The notes under the pieces: model-generated
The model's input: only the letters and a program-made list of their open reading frames with translations
Databases searched by the model: none
Told to the model about the DNA's origin: nothing
Source: Puffinus mauretanicus
Taxonomy: Eukaryota > Chordata > Aves > Procellariiformes > Procellariidae
NCBI GenBank assembly: GCA_023333565.1
Contig: JAJKFH010003229.1
Coordinates: 1-64,000 of the forward strand
Direction of reading: 5' to 3'
Length of the DNA: 64,000 bases
Part shown: positions 63,312 through 64,000 of the stretch, one piece after another
Numbering within the stretch: the first letter of the stretch is position 1
Layout of the letters: every line of letters begins with the position of its first letter
Made by a program: the position numbers and the translations under genes

Positions 63312-63341
63312 ATGGATGATGGGAATCTCACCATGAGGCAG
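63312..63341 (+). CDS. Candidate first coding exon (partial), ten codons
   Basis: ATG at 63312 opens MDDGNLTMRQ and the last codon CAG abuts GTAAGG (63342-63347), giving the consensus donor CAG|GTAAGG in phase 0. Read through the intron, the frame would stop at TGA after four codons, as expected if splicing is used. The Kozak context is mixed: G at +4, but T at -3. The next two ATGs (63316, 63319) share another frame that ends at TGA within six codons. The location in a CpG island downstream of a CCAAT box supports a true 5' exon. I could not recognise the protein, so no name is given. The exon could equally be 5' UTR with the start codon in a later exon. Confidence 0.38.
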
Positions 63342-63361
63342 GTAAGGAGCCGCTGACCACT

Positions 63362-63434
63362 GGGGCCGGCGAGGCGAGGAGAGCCCCGACAGCCCGGGAC
63401 GGGCTGTCGGGGCTCTCCTCGCCTCGCCGGCCCC
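63362..63434. repeat. Perfect 35-bp inverted repeat with 3-base loop
   Basis: The left arm is 63362-63396 and the right arm is 63400-63434. All 35 positions pair, with the loop GGA at 63397-63399. Pairing stops abruptly at both outer ends (T at 63361 against G at 63435). The arms are about 80% G+C. As DNA it could extrude a cruciform; as RNA it would be an extremely stable stem 20 bases after the candidate splice donor. Perfect arms with a tiny loop are also what template-switching mutation or a fold-back library or assembly artefact produces. Confidence 0.97.
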
Positions 63435-63438
63435 GGGT

Positions 63439-63450
63439 AGTACCGGTACT
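63439..63450. repeat. 12-base perfect palindrome
   Basis: AGTACCGGTACT reads the same on both strands. It lies four bases after the end of the large inverted repeat. Small palindromes like this occur by chance, but its nearness to the hairpin is worth noting. Confidence 0.9.
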
Positions 63451-64000
63451 GACTTCTGCGGAGCTCCAGCTGCTTTATTTTTTTCATCTTCTTGTCTCTT
63501 AGCCTTGTCAAAAGTAAGTTTCCGGCACGGAAGAAAAAAAAAAAAACAAACCCCACGATTTGAGGGTTTTTTCTTAATCCTGCCGGTAGGCAATGATGCC
63601 ATGCAGGTCATTGTGCGTTTAGGGTTTGTAAGGGGCATGAAAGGGGTTTGCGAGGGATGTAAATCAATTCCAGTTTGCCATGGTTTAAATGCATTGTGTA
63701 GGCTGTCTCGCAGCCCTGTTTGTGACATGCAAAAGGAAAGAACTTGCTGTGTTATAAGCCTAAATATGCCAATAATTCAGCCCAGGGATAATTTATTAAA
63801 CAGCTCTGCATGAGTTCCTTGCCTGCCAGTGCTTTAATCTTCTGATTGTTTTAAAATGTAGTAGTTTCAAGCCGTCTTACAGCTTCACAAAAGTACTTTA
63901 AGATGGGGTTTCTAGGGATTTTTTTCTAAGATTATTCAAATGAGATTTTTTTTTAAGACTTCTATTCACCTGAGGAGACAAAAGGAGCTTTTCTTCTCGT

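Larger units (their letters stand above)
63342..64000 (+). other. Start of a putative first intron
   Basis: It begins with GTAAGG. The first 110 bases are CpG-rich and hold the perfect inverted repeat (63362-63434) and a 12-base palindrome (63439-63450). After about 63470 the composition returns to AT-rich, and no further exon is visible before the window ends. Open frames on either strand here are caused by the GC-rich island and an A-rich run near 63534-63546. Confidence 0.35.

Noticed and set aside
63183..63728. Longest open frame in the window (181 codons, minus strand)
   Set aside because: It runs through an A19 run, the CpG island and the perfect hairpin, whose low stop density explains it. 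The translation has poly-Phe and Pro/Arg/Gly-rich parts and no domain.
1..64000. tRNA, rRNA, known microRNA, CRISPR or viral/LTR elements
   Set aside because: I scanned by eye for tRNA arm text, several well-known microRNA seeds, direct-repeat arrays and paired LTRs and saw none. A covariance-model or profile search would be more sensitive.

Overview
The window looks like non-coding DNA from a bird genome. It is AT-rich, carries four copies of the avian/reptilian CR1 LINE in different states of decay, has typical avian T/G-rich low-complexity tracts, and has long gaps with no plausible exon. I see no bacterial features: no operons, tRNA, rRNA, CRISPR or phage. The many short open frames have no codon logic, no recognisable family and no consistent strand, so they are not listed as genes. 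The one set of frames with real protein ancestry is the CR1 ORF2 C-terminal remnant in the two longer LINE copies.

Layout. 1-6.3 kb: non-coding with a 5'-truncated CR1 (820-1098, +). 6.3-6.6 kb: a CpG-rich patch. 6.6-30.2 kb: a long AT-rich desert with two minus-strand CR1 copies (16.1 and 21.3-21.8 kb), homopolymer tracts (T24, T31) and a (TTCC)n microsatellite. 30.24-30.75 kb: a second CpG-rich patch ending in a consensus splice donor. 30.8-50.2 kb: desert with homeodomain-motif-rich blocks near 37 kb, a 31-base poly(C) run at 41.9 kb, a CR1 tail at 43.9 kb and a GC-rich patch at 44.3 kb. 50.25-50.6 kb: the densest CpG island, purine-skewed, containing a 34-bp tandem duplication and followed by a CRE/ATF-like site. 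51.2-51.4 kb: a 198-base open segment flanked by consensus splice sites. 52.4-52.9 kb: a block with a full RFX X-box match. 60.3-60.8 kb: the longest credible open frame, on the minus strand. 62.9-63.45 kb: a promoter-like region with an inverted CCAAT box, a CpG island, a candidate 10-codon first coding exon ending in CAG|GTAAGG, and 20 bases into the putative intron a perfect 35-bp inverted repeat with a 3-base loop.

Interpretation (inference): the window is probably the 5' flank or a 5' intron of a developmental regulator gene on the plus strand, with several CpG-rich patches that could be alternative promoters and scattered enhancer-like blocks. I could not name the gene from its ten candidate N-terminal residues. 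The feature most worth checking is the 73-bp perfect hairpin at 63,362-63,434. It is either a striking DNA/RNA structure beside a splice donor or a fold-back sequencing or assembly artefact. I found no convincing evidence of a new multi-gene system.
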